Source of the DNA: Streptosporangium saharense
GTDB taxonomy: Bacteria; Actinomycetota; Actinomycetes; Streptosporangiales; Streptosporangiaceae
Length of the DNA: 64,000 bases
Assembly: GCF_014203715.1 (NCBI RefSeq)
Contig: NZ_JACHJP010000002.1
Location: 682,001-746,000, forward strand
Direction: 5' to 3'
Positions 23,001-31,810 of this stretch are shown here, in pieces. Position numbers and translations under genes: made by a program. How positions within the stretch are numbered: the stretch's first letter is position 1; the number at the start of each line of letters is the position of its first letter. The notes beneath the pieces are model-generated. The model searched no databases. It was not told where the DNA came from and worked only from the letters and a program-made list of their open reading frames with translations.

Positions 23001-26000
23001 GTCACCGGCGCGCAGGGGTCGCCCGGAGGCCGGGCCGTGGAGATCTACTCCCGGCCCGGTGACGGCTCAGCGGACTGGACCCACCACGCCAGCGCGACCC
23101 TGACCGAGGGCGGCCCGCACGAGGAGACCGCCGACCTGGCGGTGTGGCCGCCCGCCGGTGCGGAGCCGGTCGAGGTGGAGACGGTCTATCCGGCCCTCGA
23201 CGAGGCGGGGCTGGAGTACGGCCCGGCGTTCCGTGGGCTGCGTGCCGCCTGGCAGCGGGGTGAGGAGCTGTTCGCCGAGGTCGCGCTGCCCGAGCCGTAC
23301 GCGCAGGACGCCGCGGGTTTCGGGGTGCATCCCGCGCTGCTGGACGCCGCGGTGCACCTGCCCGCGCTGCGGGGGCTCGCCGACGTGCCCGAGGGCAGCA
23401 ACCGGCTGCCGTTCGCCTGGAACGGCGTACGGCTGCACGCCTCCGGCGCGTCCACGCTGCGGGTCAGGGTGGTGATGTCCGACACGGCGTCGCTGACCCT
23501 GCACGCGACCGACACCACGGGTGCCCCCGTCGTCTCGATCGACGCGCTCGTCGCCCGCCTTGTCTCGGTGGGGCAGTTGAAGGAGGCGGGACCGGCAACC
23601 GAGAACGGCCTGTTCCAGGTTGAGTGGTCCCCGCTGGCCCCGGGACAGGCCGGGCGCCAGGGCTGGGCCGTGCTTGACGACCGGGAGCTGTACGACGGGC
23701 TCCGTGAGGCCGGGGTGACCACCTCGCTCTTCGCGGACCTGGACTCGCTGGCCGACGCCGTCGAGGCCGGGGAGCCCGTCCCCGCCTTCGTGGTGCTCGC
23801 GGTCTCTCCCCAGGACGATCCGGTGGCCGGGGCGCACGACAACGCCGAGCGGACGCTGGCCGTACTGCGCCGGTGGTTCGAGGAGGACCGCTGGCACGAG
23901 ACCCGGCTGCTGGTGCTGACGCGTGACGCCGTCACGACGGGTGAGGAGCCCTCGGACCTGACCACCGCCCCCGTCTGGGGTCTGACGCGTTCGGCGCAGG
24001 CGGAGAATCCGGGGCGGGTGCTGCTGGCCGACCTGGACGGCGCGGCGCGGTCGCTGGAGGGGCTGCCGTCGGCGGTCGCCGCGGCCGTGGCCGCCGAGGA
24101 GCCGCAGTTCGCGGTGCGCGCGGGAGAGGCCCTGATCCCCCGGCTGGCTCCGCTGGCCGCTCCGGAGGTCGCGGAGGGGCTCGGCTGGGACCCCGAAGGG
24201 ACGGTGCTGGTCACCGGTGGCCTCGGCACCCTCGGCGCCACCCTCGCCCGCCACCTCGTCACAACCCACGGCGTCCGCCACCTCGTCCTGACCGGACGAC
24301 GCGGACTGGACACCCCGGGAGCCAAAGAACTCAAGGCCGAACTCACCGCTCTGGGCGCCCAGGTCACCGTCACCGCGACCGACATCGCCGACTGGCGAGC
24401 CCTCACCGAGCTGATCCGGGCCATCCCCGCGGAGCACCCCCTCACCGCCGTCGTCCACACCGCGGGCGTCACCGACGACACCCCGCTGACCGGCCTCACC
24501 CCGGAACGCCTCCACCCCGTCCTGACCCCCAAGATCGACGGTGCGCACCTGCTGCACGAGCTCACCCGCGAGCACTCCCCCGCCCTCGTGCTGTTCTCCT
24601 CCGTCGCGGGACTCCTCGGGGGAGCCGCCCAGGCCGCCTACACCGCCGCGAACACCTATCTCGACGCCCTGGCGACCAACCACCCGGGGACGACCTCCCT
24701 GGCCTGGGGCATCTGGGAGCAGGAGAGCGGCATCACCACCCGGCTCGGCGCGGCGGACCAGGCGCGTATCGCGCGCAGCGGGCTGCGGTCACTGCCGACG
24801 GAGCGGGCGCTCGCACTGTTCGACGCCGCCGTCTCCGGGCAGACGCGGGGCGTCGTGGTGCCCGCGCTGCTGGCGTCAACCGTCGAGGGGACGCCCGCGC
24901 CGTTGCTGCGCGGTCTCGTCAGGGCCGCCCGGCCCGCCGCGCGCTCCCGCGCGGGAGCGGGGGGCGGGGCGTCGCTCGTGGGCAGGCTGGCCGGGCTCGA
25001 CGGTGAGGCGCGGGCCGAGGTCCTGCTGGGGCTGGTCCGCGCCGAGGTCGGCACGGTGCTCGACCACCCGGCGCCGGACACCATTCCCGCCGACCGGGCG
25101 CTCATCGAGCTGGGACTCGACTCGCTGACCTCCGTCGAGCTGCGCAACCGCCTCAGCACCGCCAGCGGACTGCGCCTGCCCGCCACCCTCACCTTCGACC
25201 ACCCCACCCCCCAGGCCATCGCCGACCTGCTCGGCCGTGAGCTGGGAGACACGCCTCGGGAGGTACGGCCTGGCCGTACCGGAACGGGGCAGGGGGGCGG
25301 CGGGCTGGCCGCGCTGCACCGGCGGATGCACGACACGGGCAAGCACGTGCAGGCGGCCGAGCTGCTGCTCGCGGTCTCGCACGCGCGTGGGCAGTTCGGC
25401 GCCGCCGAGCGTGACCGGCACGTGCTGCCCCCGATCAAGCTGGCCACCGGCCCCGGGAGGGTGTCCCTGGTGTGCTTCCCCGCGCTCAGCGCGATCTCGG
25501 GGCCGCACGAGTACTCCCGGTTCGGCCAGACCTTCAGGGGTGAGCGGAACGTCCACGTCGTGCCCTCCCCCGGGTTCACCGACGGGGAGGACGAGGCGCT
25601 GCCCGACTCGCTGGAGACGCTGGTCCAGATGAACGTGGAGGGTCTGCGCTCCGTCGTCGGGGAGGACGAGCCCTTCGTGATCGTCGGCCGTTCGATGGGC
25701 GGCTGTGTCGCGCACGCGGTGGCCGTCGCCCTTGAGGACCAGGGGCTGACGCCCGCCGGGCTCGCGCTGATCGACAGCTACCCGATCGACGCGGCGGGCC
25801 AGGAGGGCATGGAGTGGTGGCTCGGCGGCATGATCGGCGGGATGCTGGAGCGCATCGACCGGTTCGACATGACGTTGCACGACAGCAGGCTGACCACGAT
25901 GGGGCTGTACAACCGGCTCTTCGTCGGCTGGCAGCCGAAGCCGGTGCAGACGCCGATCCTGCTGCTGCGGGCGACGGAGCCGTTGCGCGGCACGACCGTC

Positions 26001-26150
26001 GATCCCGAGGGGCGCCTTGACTGGCGGGCGTACTGGCCGGTGGCGCACGAGTCCGTGGACATCCCCGGTGACCACTTCACCACCCTTGAGGAGCGTTCGG
26101 ACACCACGGCCCAGGCGATCAGGACGTGGATCGACGGGCTGGCGGTCTGA
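20031..26150 (+). CDS. Type I modular PKS: module 4 (KS-AT-DH-KR-ACP) and terminal thioesterase
   Basis: 2039 residues. The N-terminal docking helix ([18 protein letters not shown]) matches the one expected after an upstream modular PKS. KS Cys206; AT Ser643 in GHSIGG with HAFH at 739 (malonyl type); DH His939 in HxxxGxxxxP and Asp1105/His1109; KR with GGLGTLGA and Tyr1537; ACP Ser1698 in GLDSL. There is no ER. The thioesterase (about 1805-2039) has Ser1888 in G-R-S-M-G-G, Asp1915 and His2015, the spacing of macrolactonising PKS thioesterases, although Arg replaces the usual His of GHSxG. The assembly line therefore ends here after four extensions. Parts of this gene are near-identical to module 2 of the preceding gene, including 115 identical bases at the ACP. 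The stop is 2 bp before the dehydrogenase gene, so translation is probably coupled. Confidence 0.95.
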   Translation: MANDDKLREYLKRSIAETKQAERRLRHIEAKAREPIAIVGMACRLPGGTDTPERLWDLVATGGDAVAEFPADRGWNLEELYDPDPDQPGTSYTRHGGFLDNPGDFDAEFFGISRREALASDPQQRLLLELAWETLERAGIDPASLRGSRTAVYTGVADNTYGSRFTEVPDDLEGYLAIGNLASVVSGRISYTFGFEGPAVTVDTACSSSLVALHLAVRALRSGESDLALAGGATVMATPIGFTEFSRQRGLAPDGRCKAFAAAADGTGWAEGAGLLLLERLSDAQRNGHRILAVVRGTAINQDGASNGLTAPNGPAQQRVIRQALEDAALVPAEVDAVEAHGTGTTLGDPIEAQALIAVYGEDRPAEQPLWLGSLKSNIGHAQAAAGVAGIIKTVQALREKVLPKTLHVDEPTPHVDWSAGTVRLLTENTPWPETEHPRRAAVSAFGVSGTNAHVIIEQAPDPAPATPEPGTVGVVPLVVSARSAEALTAQAAQLADHLDGLRPEDVAYSLATTRTTFEHRAVVLGDTPADLAKRLRALAITGTPTGTPRVTFLFTGQGSQRTGMGRTLYETYPAFAEAFDTVATLFDAHLDVPLREVIFDPAHEALLNHTLYTQPALFTLHTALHALLASWNIHPTAVAGHSIGGITAAHLAGVLNLEDAVRLVATRARLMDGLPPGAMAAINAPEADVLPLLGPGVTIAALNTPTSTVISGDADAVQKVTDHFAEQGRKTRKLTVSHAFHSHHLDPILDEFRDAIGDLTFNQPVLPVISDHTGTALEHTDPAYWADHLRHAVRFHEVLSTAAQDTDLFLELGPDPVLTAFATETTLGTPAFTTLRRNRPEPVTALTAAAHLYVNGTDVTWAATLTGRPQAVELPTYPFQRERLWAQPPADLPRDVAGLGLGAAEHPLLGAAVPLADGEGTVLTGRLSLATHPWLADHAVFGTVIVPGTAFIELAVHAADVTGLDTIEELVLHTPLVLTARDAVQLQVIVTGAQGSPGGRAVEIYSRPGDGSADWTHHASATLTEGGPHEETADLAVWPPAGAEPVEVETVYPALDEAGLEYGPAFRGLRAAWQRGEELFAEVALPEPYAQDAAGFGVHPALLDAAVHLPALRGLADVPEGSNRLPFAWNGVRLHASGASTLRVRVVMSDTASLTLHATDTTGAPVVSIDALVARLVSVGQLKEAGPATENGLFQVEWSPLAPGQAGRQGWAVLDDRELYDGLREAGVTTSLFADLDSLADAVEAGEPVPAFVVLAVSPQDDPVAGAHDNAERTLAVLRRWFEEDRWHETRLLVLTRDAVTTGEEPSDLTTAPVWGLTRSAQAENPGRVLLADLDGAARSLEGLPSAVAAAVAAEEPQFAVRAGEALIPRLAPLAAPEVAEGLGWDPEGTVLVTGGLGTLGATLARHLVTTHGVRHLVLTGRRGLDTPGAKELKAELTALGAQVTVTATDIADWRALTELIRAIPAEHPLTAVVHTAGVTDDTPLTGLTPERLHPVLTPKIDGAHLLHELTREHSPALVLFSSVAGLLGGAAQAAYTAANTYLDALATNHPGTTSLAWGIWEQESGITTRLGAADQARIARSGLRSLPTERALALFDAAVSGQTRGVVVPALLASTVEGTPAPLLRGLVRAARPAARSRAGAGGGASLVGRLAGLDGEARAEVLLGLVRAEVGTVLDHPAPDTIPADRALIELGLDSLTSVELRNRLSTASGLRLPATLTFDHPTPQAIADLLGRELGDTPREVRPGRTGTGQGGGGLAALHRRMHDTGKHVQAAELLLAVSHARGQFGAAERDRHVLPPIKLATGPGRVSLVCFPALSAISGPHEYSRFGQTFRGERNVHVVPSPGFTDGEDEALPDSLETLVQMNVEGLRSVVGEDEPFVIVGRSMGGCVAHAVAVALEDQGLTPAGLALIDSYPIDAAGQEGMEWWLGGMIGGMLERIDRFDMTLHDSRLTTMGLYNRLFVGWQPKPVQTPILLLRATEPLRGTTVDPEGRLDWRAYWPVAHESVDIPGDHFTTLEERSDTTAQAIRTWIDGLAV
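25117..25231 (+). repeat. 115-bp exact repeat, copy 2 (module 4 ACP)
   Basis: Identical to 16627-16741; covers the phosphopantetheine serine of the module 4 ACP and the start of the linker to the thioesterase. Sequence diverges immediately on both sides (for example CTCGGCCG here against CTGGAGCG in copy 1). Confidence 0.9.
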
Positions 26151-26152
26151 GC

Positions 26153-26905
26153 GTGCGCTCCGTGGTCGTGACCGGCGCCGGGGCCGGGATCGGGCGGGCG
26201 TGCGTCGAGCTGTTCGCCGGTCGTGGATACGGCGTGGTCGCCGTCGACGTCTCCGAGGCCGGGCTCTGCGGCCTCGGGACGTCGGCGGGGGTCGTTCCCC
26301 TGCTGGGGGACGTGTCCACGGAGGCCGACAACCGCAGGGCGGTCGCGCTGGCCGTGGAGAGGTTCGGCGGGCTCGACGCCGTGGTGCTCAACGCCGGGAT
26401 CGGGGCGACCCCTCCCCTGGAGTCGCCGGGGGCGGTCGAGCGTTTCGACAGGATCGTCGCGGTCAACCTCCGCGGCCCGGTGCTGGGCATCCGGGCCGCG
26501 GTGCCGGTCATGCGCGGCCTGGGCGGCGGGGCGATCGTGGTGACCGCGTCGGTCTCGGGCCTGGCGGGCGATCCCGGGGTGTGGGCCTACAACGCGGCCA
26601 AGGCGGGGGTGGTGAACCTGGTGCGGGCGACCTCGATCGACTACGCGGCCCAGGGGATCAGGATCAACGCGGTCGCGCCCGGCCTCACCGACACGCCGCG
26701 TACGGCGGTGCACCGGGAGGATCCCGCCTTCGCGGCCGAGCTGACCCGGCGGATTCCGATGGGCCGCTGGGCGCGTCCCGAGGAGCAGGCGGAGGTCATC
26801 TGGTTCCTGGCCTCGCCCGCGGCCTCCTACGTCACCGGGGTGACGCTGCCCGTGGACGGCGGGCTGAGCGCGAGCACCGGCCTGCTGGCGCCGCCCGCCC
26901 CCTGA
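26153..26905 (+). CDS. Short-chain dehydrogenase/reductase, coupled to the PKS
   Basis: 250 residues from a GTG placed 2 bp after the PKS stop. A classical SDR: TGAGAGIG nucleotide-binding loop at residues 6-13, NAG motif (VLNAGIG near 80), catalytic Ser near 133 (TASVSG), Tyr146 and Lys150 (YNAAK), and the C-terminal SYVTG-x-x-x-x-VDGG signature. It should oxidise or reduce a hydroxyl/carbonyl of the polyketide with NAD(P). It closely resembles the convergent SDR at 27399-28211 along its whole length (shared blocks such as GDVSTEA, DAVVLNAGIG, REQ/EEQAEVIWFL), so the two are paralogues. An upstream in-frame GTG at 26126 would overlap the PKS and is less likely. The gene ends inside the left arm of a 14-bp hairpin. 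The substrate and direction of the reaction cannot be read. Confidence 0.9.
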   Translation: MRSVVVTGAGAGIGRACVELFAGRGYGVVAVDVSEAGLCGLGTSAGVVPLLGDVSTEADNRRAVALAVERFGGLDAVVLNAGIGATPPLESPGAVERFDRIVAVNLRGPVLGIRAAVPVMRGLGGGAIVVTASVSGLAGDPGVWAYNAAKAGVVNLVRATSIDYAAQGIRINAVAPGLTDTPRTAVHREDPAFAAELTRRIPMGRWARPEEQAEVIWFLASPAASYVTGVTLPVDGGLSASTGLLAPPAP

Positions 26906-26923
26906 CCACGGGGGCGGGCGGCG
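26889..26923. terminator. Bidirectional terminator between convergent operons
   Basis: A perfect 14-bp inverted repeat (CGCCGCCCGCCCCC against its complement) around a 7-nt loop. The left arm covers the end of the SDR gene and its stop codon, and the right arm lies 5 bp from the stop of the convergent SnoaL-like gene. Its symmetry and placement fit a terminator for both strands. Confidence 0.75.
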
Positions 26924-26928
26924 GAGGC

Positions 26929-27357
26929 TCAGACGAGCTGCTGCACGATGCCCAGACGGTCGGGCAGGACCTCGTACTCGATGATCTGGCCGTCACGGAA
27001 CCTGATGGTGCTGATGCTCTGGCCGACGAAGCGGCGGCCACTCGGCGGGGCGCCGAACACCTCGCCGCGCTGCACCCCCTCGATGGTCCAGTAGACGACG
27101 ACCCTGTCGTCCTCGGCGACGGTGTCGGTCACCGTGGCCGTCACGCCCTCGACCGCCTGGCGCAGCCAGGTGATGTGCTGGACGAACCCGGCGCGGCCGC
27201 CACCGCCGAGGGCGGGGCCCGCGGCGTCGGTGCCGTCCTCGGCGACGATCTCGTCGAGGACCTCAAGGCGGCCCTGGGAGACGACCTCCTCGTAGAAGCG
27301 CCTGGCCACCGCCCGGTTGACCTCGGTGGCCTCTCTGCTGGTCTCCGTGGTGCTCAT
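26929..27357 (-). CDS. SnoaL-like/NTF2-fold protein (ester cyclase or isomerase family)
   Basis: 142 residues. The N-terminal helix (NRAVARRFYEEVVSQGRLEVLDEIVAED), then VQHITWLRQAVEG, and a curved-sheet half with VVVYWTIEGVQRGEVFG and GQSISTIRFRDGQIIEYEVLPDRLGIVQQL give the NTF2/SnoaL-like ester cyclase pattern. Members catalyse aldol cyclisations, epoxide openings, isomerisations or hydrations in natural-product pathways, and many have no known reaction. It is the last gene of the minus-strand operon, 41 bp after the SDR stop, and faces the PKS operon across a shared terminator. In this context it may shape or isomerise the released polyketide, but that is inference. The GGAG-type site before the ATG supports the start. 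Confidence 0.75.
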   Translation of the reverse strand: MSTTETSREATEVNRAVARRFYEEVVSQGRLEVLDEIVAEDGTDAAGPALGGGGRAGFVQHITWLRQAVEGVTATVTDTVAEDDRVVVYWTIEGVQRGEVFGAPPSGRRFVGQSISTIRFRDGQIIEYEVLPDRLGIVQQLV

Positions 27358-27398
27358 CGTGAACTCTCCTTGTCAGACGGGTTGCGGAGGAACGGGGA

Positions 27399-28211
27399 TC
27401 ACTGGAAGGGCAGGGGGAGGACACCCAGGCTGGCGTCGAGGCCGCCGTCGGCGACCAGCGTCGTCCCGGTGACGTAGGAGGCGGCCGGGGAGGTCAGGAA
27501 CCAGATGACCTCGGCCTGTTCGCGGGGTTCGCCGAAGCGCTGCAGCGGGATGCGCCGCTCGATCTCCGCCGCGAAGGCCGGGTTCTGCCGTACTCCCTCG
27601 TTGATCCGGGTCCAGGTGAGGCCGGGGGCCAGGGCGTTGACCCGGATGTTCTGGACGGCGTAGTCGATGGCGGCGGCCCGTGCGAGGTTGATCAGGGCGC
27701 CCTTGGAGGCGTTGTAGGCCCAGTTGCCCGGGTCGGCGCGCAGCCCGGCGACCGAGGCGGTCACCACGATGGATCCGCCGCCGCCCTCGCGCAGCACGGG
27801 CGCCGCGGCCCGGATGCCCAGGATGGGGCCGCGCAGGTTGACGGAGAGGATGCGTTCTGCGGCCTCGACCGCGCCGGGAGCCTCGAAGGGGCGGGTGCCG
27901 CCGATTCCGGCGTTGAGCACGACGGCGTCGAGCCTGCCGAACTCCTGGACGGCCAGCGCGACAGCCTTCTGGTTGGCGGCCTCCGTGGAGACGTCGCCCG
28001 CGAGGGGGACGACCTTCTCCAGGCGGGCGACCTCCTTCAGTGCCCATTCGTCGTGGTCGACGGCGACGACGCCGACTCCCCGTTCCGCGAACAGTTCGAC
28101 GGTCGCCCTGCCGATGCCCGAGGCGGCTCCCGTCACGACGACGGATCGTGGCGCCGGGGTCCAGCCGGGGTGCAGGCCCTCGGGGGACGGTTCAGGAGTG
28201 GTTGAGGTCAT
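27399..28211 (-). CDS. Short-chain dehydrogenase/reductase, paralogue of the PKS-linked SDR
   Basis: 270 residues; the ATG at 28211 overlaps the stop of the ABC ATPase gene (ATGA), so the two are translationally coupled. TGAASGIG at residues 27-34, NAGIGG near 100, TASVAG near 153, Tyr166 and Lys170 (YNASK), and SYVTGTTLVADGG near the end define a classical SDR. A 22-residue Pro-rich N-terminal extension is absent from the sister enzyme at 26153. The two share most of their length in close alignment, including the unusual VLNAGIGxTxPxExPGAVE block, so one arose from the other by duplication. It probably works with its paralogue on the polyketide, for example as an oxidation/reduction pair. 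It is the only enzyme placed directly inside the transporter operon besides the SnoaL-like protein. Confidence 0.9.
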   Translation of the reverse strand: MTSTTPEPSPEGLHPGWTPAPRSVVVTGAASGIGRATVELFAERGVGVVAVDHDEWALKEVARLEKVVPLAGDVSTEAANQKAVALAVQEFGRLDAVVLNAGIGGTRPFEAPGAVEAAERILSVNLRGPILGIRAAAPVLREGGGGSIVVTASVAGLRADPGNWAYNASKGALINLARAAAIDYAVQNIRVNALAPGLTWTRINEGVRQNPAFAAEIERRIPLQRFGEPREQAEVIWFLTSPAASYVTGTTLVADGGLDASLGVLPLPFQ

Positions 28212-30040
28212 GTGGGCCCTTTCAGGTCCGTGACGGGGACGGGTTCCGGGACGCGCGGACGCGCCGGGACACGGGGGCCGGGGCCGATCCGTGGCACGGC
28301 GGCGAGCAACGCCCGGGTGTAGGTGGCCTGTGGGGCGCGGAAGACGGTCTCGACCTGTCCGGTCTCGACCACCTTGCCGTCCTTCATGACGGCCACCCGG
28401 TCGCACACCTGGCGGATGACGCCCAGGTCGTGCGAGATGAACAGCAGTGAGACCCCGGCGTCGCGTCGCAGGCGGGTGAGCAGCGTCAGGATCTGGGCCT
28501 GGACGGTGACGTCGAGCGCGGAGACCGGCTCGTCGCAGACGAGCACGTCGGGGCCGGGGGCGAGCGCCCGCGCTATGGCCACGCGTTGCCGCTGGCCGCC
28601 GGAGAGCTGGCCCGGCCGTCTGCGGAGGATCGCGGGGTCGAGCCCGACCTGCCCGAGCAGCTCGGCGACACGTTCGCCACGGTCCCGAGTACGGGGCAGC
28701 GCCTCCGCGACGACCTCCTCGACGGTGTAGCGGGGGTCGAAGGAACTCAGCGGGTCCTGGTCCACGAGCTGGATGCGGGAGCGCCGGGCGCGGCGGTCCC
28801 TCTCCCGCAGGCCGCTCCAGGGTTCGCCGTGCAGCAGCACCGATCCGGCGTCCGGCTCGAACTCCGCCAGGACGATCCTCGCGGTCGTGCTCTTGCCCGA
28901 CCCGGACTCGCCGACGATCCCCAGCGCCTCCCCCGCCGCCAGGTCGAACGACACGTCGTCGACCGCGGTGCGGTGGGAGCCGTCGGGCGAACGGAAGCGC
29001 TTGGTGAGGCCCCGCACGGTGAGGACCGGCTCGGCCCGCGCCGGCACGACGGGAACGGCGGAGCGCTCCCCGGGCACGCTCGCGGGCGCGCCCCCCGGAT
29101 ACCAGCAGCGGACAAGGCGCCCGGTGTCGTACGGCAGCGCCTCGGGCAGCCGTTCGCGGCAGCGGTCGTCGGCCAGCGGGCACCGGGGCGCGTACGGGCA
29201 GCCCTCCTGGGCGGCGGGCGCCGAGCGGAGCCCGGACAGGTCGGGCACCGGCCCTTCGACGGAGGGCACCGCGGCGAGCAGGTCGGCCGTGTAGGGGTGG
29301 GCGGGGGCCGCGAGCAGCTCGGCGGCGGGTCCCTGTTCGACGACGGTTCCCGCGTAGAGGATGGCGACGTGGTCGGCGAGCCTGGCCACGACCGCCAGGT
29401 CGTGGCTGATCAGCAGCAGCGCCGTACCCGCGTCGCGCCTGGCGGCCAGCACGTCGAGGACCTGGGCCTGAACCGTGACGTCGAGGGCGGTGGTCGGCTC
29501 GTCGGCGATGAGCAGCCGGGGCCGCGCCGCGATGGCCGAGGCGATCAGGGCCCGCTGCCGCAGACCGCCGGACAGCTCGTGGGGATACTGCAGGAGCCGG
29601 ACCTCGGGGTCGGGGATCCCCACCTCGGCCAGCAGCCCGACGACCTGGTCGTCGAGGTCGTCGCGGGTCGCCAGGCCGTGCACCTCAAGGGGTTCTGCGA
29701 CCTCGTAGCCGATCCTGCGCAGCGGGTCCAGGGAGGTCAGCGCGTCCTGCAGGACGTAGCCGACCTGCCGCCCGCGCAGCCGCCGCCACTGCCGCGCGCC
29801 CAGGCGGCGCAGGTCGTGTCCCGCGAACGACAGGGTGCGGGCGCGCACGTCGGCGCCCTGCCCGGCCAGGCCGAGCAGGGTGCGGGCGGTCACGCTCTTG
29901 CCGGAACCCGACTCGCCGACCACAGCCAGGCACTCGCCCGCGCGCAGCGTCAGGCTGACATCCCGTACGGCGCGCACCGGGCCGTGCCGGGTGGTGAAGT
30001 CGACGGAGAGGCCGTCCACGACGACCAGCGGTTCCGTCAC
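28208..30040 (-). CDS. Fused double ATP-binding protein of an oligopeptide-type ABC transporter
   Basis: 610 residues from a GTG at 30040 that overlaps the upstream permease stop (GTGA). Two complete nucleotide-binding domains are joined head to tail. The first has Walker A GESGSGKS (about 41-48), signature LSGGLRQR and Walker B LLIADEPTTALD. The second has Walker A near residue 375-383, LSGGQRQR and VLVCDEPVSALD. After the first domain comes the Cys-containing CPYAPRCPLA segment (about 280-290), typical of the oligopeptide/dipeptide-nickel (Opp/Dpp) ATPase C-terminus. It corresponds to fused DppD and DppF. It powers import through the two adjacent permeases. It overlaps the downstream SDR by four bases, so transporter and dehydrogenase are one transcription unit. 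Confidence 0.9.
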   Translation of the reverse strand: MTEPLVVVDGLSVDFTTRHGPVRAVRDVSLTLRAGECLAVVGESGSGKSVTARTLLGLAGQGADVRARTLSFAGHDLRRLGARQWRRLRGRQVGYVLQDALTSLDPLRRIGYEVAEPLEVHGLATRDDLDDQVVGLLAEVGIPDPEVRLLQYPHELSGGLRQRALIASAIAARPRLLIADEPTTALDVTVQAQVLDVLAARRDAGTALLLISHDLAVVARLADHVAILYAGTVVEQGPAAELLAAPAHPYTADLLAAVPSVEGPVPDLSGLRSAPAAQEGCPYAPRCPLADDRCRERLPEALPYDTGRLVRCWYPGGAPASVPGERSAVPVVPARAEPVLTVRGLTKRFRSPDGSHRTAVDDVSFDLAAGEALGIVGESGSGKSTTARIVLAEFEPDAGSVLLHGEPWSGLRERDRRARRSRIQLVDQDPLSSFDPRYTVEEVVAEALPRTRDRGERVAELLGQVGLDPAILRRRPGQLSGGQRQRVAIARALAPGPDVLVCDEPVSALDVTVQAQILTLLTRLRRDAGVSLLFISHDLGVIRQVCDRVAVMKDGKVVETGQVETVFRAPQATYTRALLAAVPRIGPGPRVPARPRVPEPVPVTDLKGPT

Positions 30041-30870
30041 GGTTCCCGCCTCTCGTAGCGGGCCTGCAGGGCGCGCCCCGCGGCCGTGGCGGACATGACG
30101 GTCAACGTGATGGCGGCGCCGGGGAAGAGGGCGAGGGTCCAGGAGACGTCGAGGTAGTTGCGGGCCTGGGCGAGCATGGAGCCCCACTCGGGGGCGGGGG
30201 GCCGTGGGCCGAGGCCGAGGAAGCTGAGGGAGGCCCCGGCGATGATGGCGGTGCCGACGTTCAGCGTCGCCAGGATGAGCAGCGGCGCGAGCACGTTCGG
30301 CACGATGTGCCGCCGCAGGATCCGCCAGGGCCGCAGCCCCAGGTTGATCGCGGCCCTGACGTAGGCGGAGTCGCGCACGACGAGGGCCTGGACCCTGACA
30401 ATCCGGGCGAAGCCGGGGGCCAAGGCGATGGTGATGGCCAGGGTGGCGTTGCGGGTGCCGGGGCCGAGGACGGCGACCACGAGCAGCGCCGTCAGGATGC
30501 CGGGGAAGGCGAGCAGGATGTCGGCCAGGCGCATGGCGGCCTCGCCGACGGCCCTGCCGCCGAGCGCGGCCAGCAGGCCCCACGCCGAGCCGACGGCGCC
30601 CGCGAGCAGCGTCGAGCCGAGGCCGACGAACAGTGAGGCGCGCGCGCCGTACACCACGCGGGCGAGGATGTCGCGGCCGAGCTGGTCGGTGCCGAACGGG
30701 TGCCCGGCGCCGGGACCGCGCAGCACGGCGGTCGCGTCCACCTGGTCGGGCGCCCCGGCGAACAGCGCGGGGAACAGCGCCGCGCAGCAGACGAGCGCGA
30801 GGAACGCCCAGGCGGCCCACAGCCCAGGGCGCACTTTCCGGTACGGCCGCGCGAGCGCGGGGGCGGTCAC
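30037..30870 (-). CDS. ABC transporter permease, DppC/OppC type
   Basis: 277 residues from a GTG at 30870 overlapping the stop of the preceding permease (GTGA). The N-terminal segment and first membrane helix (about 16-36) are followed by HPFGTDQLGRDILARVVYGAR, the hallmark of DppC-type subunits, then five further membrane spans. The cytoplasmic EAA-like loop lies near residues 190-215 (YVRAAINLGLRPWRILRRHIVPN). The longer open frame upstream is in the shadow of the DppB-type gene. It forms the membrane channel with the 30867-31805 product. Confidence 0.9.
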   Translation of the reverse strand: MTAPALARPYRKVRPGLWAAWAFLALVCCAALFPALFAGAPDQVDATAVLRGPGAGHPFGTDQLGRDILARVVYGARASLFVGLGSTLLAGAVGSAWGLLAALGGRAVGEAAMRLADILLAFPGILTALLVVAVLGPGTRNATLAITIALAPGFARIVRVQALVVRDSAYVRAAINLGLRPWRILRRHIVPNVLAPLLILATLNVGTAIIAGASLSFLGLGPRPPAPEWGSMLAQARNYLDVSWTLALFPGAAITLTVMSATAAGRALQARYERREP

Positions 30871-31805
30871 AGGGCGGCCTGCCGTACGCGGGGATCGACC
30901 ACCCGGTAGAGCAGGTCGAGACCGGTGTTGATCACCGAGAAGGTGAGGGCCGCGAGCACGACCACGCCGGTCACCACCGGGAAGTCCCTGCCGTTGACCG
31001 CCGAGACGACGACCTGGCCGAGTCCCTGGCGGGCGAAGACGGTCTCGACGACCACGACCCCGGCGAGGAGTTCGCCGAGCGCCCAGCCGGACAGGGTGAG
31101 GACGGGCAGCGCGGCGTGCCGCAGGGCGTGCCGCAGCCGGATGCGGTTCTCCGTGGCGCCCCGCGATCTGGCGGTCAGCGTGAAGGGCTGGCCTAGGGCG
31201 CGTTCGAGGCCCTCCCTGGTGATCTGCGCGAGCACGCCCGCGATGGGCAGCGCGAGGGTGATCCACGGCAGCACGAGCGCGCGGGGGCCGTCCTCGCCGA
31301 GGACGGGGAACCAGTTGAGGCTGAAGGAGAAGGCGCCGAGCAGCAGGATGCCGATCCAGAAGTTGGGGGTCGAGATGGCGCAGAACTCCAGGGCGCGGGT
31401 CAGGGCCCCGGCCCTGGGGCGCCCCGCGGTGAGCAGGGCGAGGACCAGGGCCAGGGTGAAGCCGAGCACGGCGGCACCGGCGGCGAGGGAGACGGTGGCG
31501 CCGAGCTGTTCCAGGACGACCGTGCTCACCGGCTGGTTGAGCTGGTAGGACTCGCCGAGGTCGGCGCGGACCAGCCTGCCGATGAAGATCGCGTACTGGA
31601 CGGGCAGGGGGTCGTGCAGGCCGTACTGGGCGCGGATCGTCTCCAGCACCTCGGGGGTGGCGTTCGCCTGGACCCCGCCCGCGATGACGTGGGCGGGGTC
31701 TCCGGGCACCAGCCGCATGCCGGCGAAGGCCAGCGTCGCCGTCCCCCACAGCACGAACAGGGTCAGCGCGAGCCTGCGTGCCAGCCAGCGTGCCAGCGGC
31801 GGCAT
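30867..31805 (-). CDS. ABC transporter permease, DppB/OppB type
   Basis: 312 residues. It starts MPPLARWLARRLALTLFVLWGTATLAF, with the first membrane helix at about 10-30, then the conserved M-R-L-V-P-G-D-P motif and a GLHDPLPVQYAIFIGRLVRADLG-type periplasmic loop (about 65-90) characteristic of DppB-type permeases. Five more membrane segments and a cytoplasmic coupling loop (REGLERALGQPFTLTARSRG, about 195-215) follow. The start lies 5 bp after the stop of the solute-binding protein gene. It pairs with the DppC-type permease. Confidence 0.9.
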   Translation of the reverse strand: MPPLARWLARRLALTLFVLWGTATLAFAGMRLVPGDPAHVIAGGVQANATPEVLETIRAQYGLHDPLPVQYAIFIGRLVRADLGESYQLNQPVSTVVLEQLGATVSLAAGAAVLGFTLALVLALLTAGRPRAGALTRALEFCAISTPNFWIGILLLGAFSFSLNWFPVLGEDGPRALVLPWITLALPIAGVLAQITREGLERALGQPFTLTARSRGATENRIRLRHALRHAALPVLTLSGWALGELLAGVVVVETVFARQGLGQVVVSAVNGRDFPVVTGVVVLAALTFSVINTGLDLLYRVVDPRVRQAAL

Positions 31806-31810
31806 CGGGA

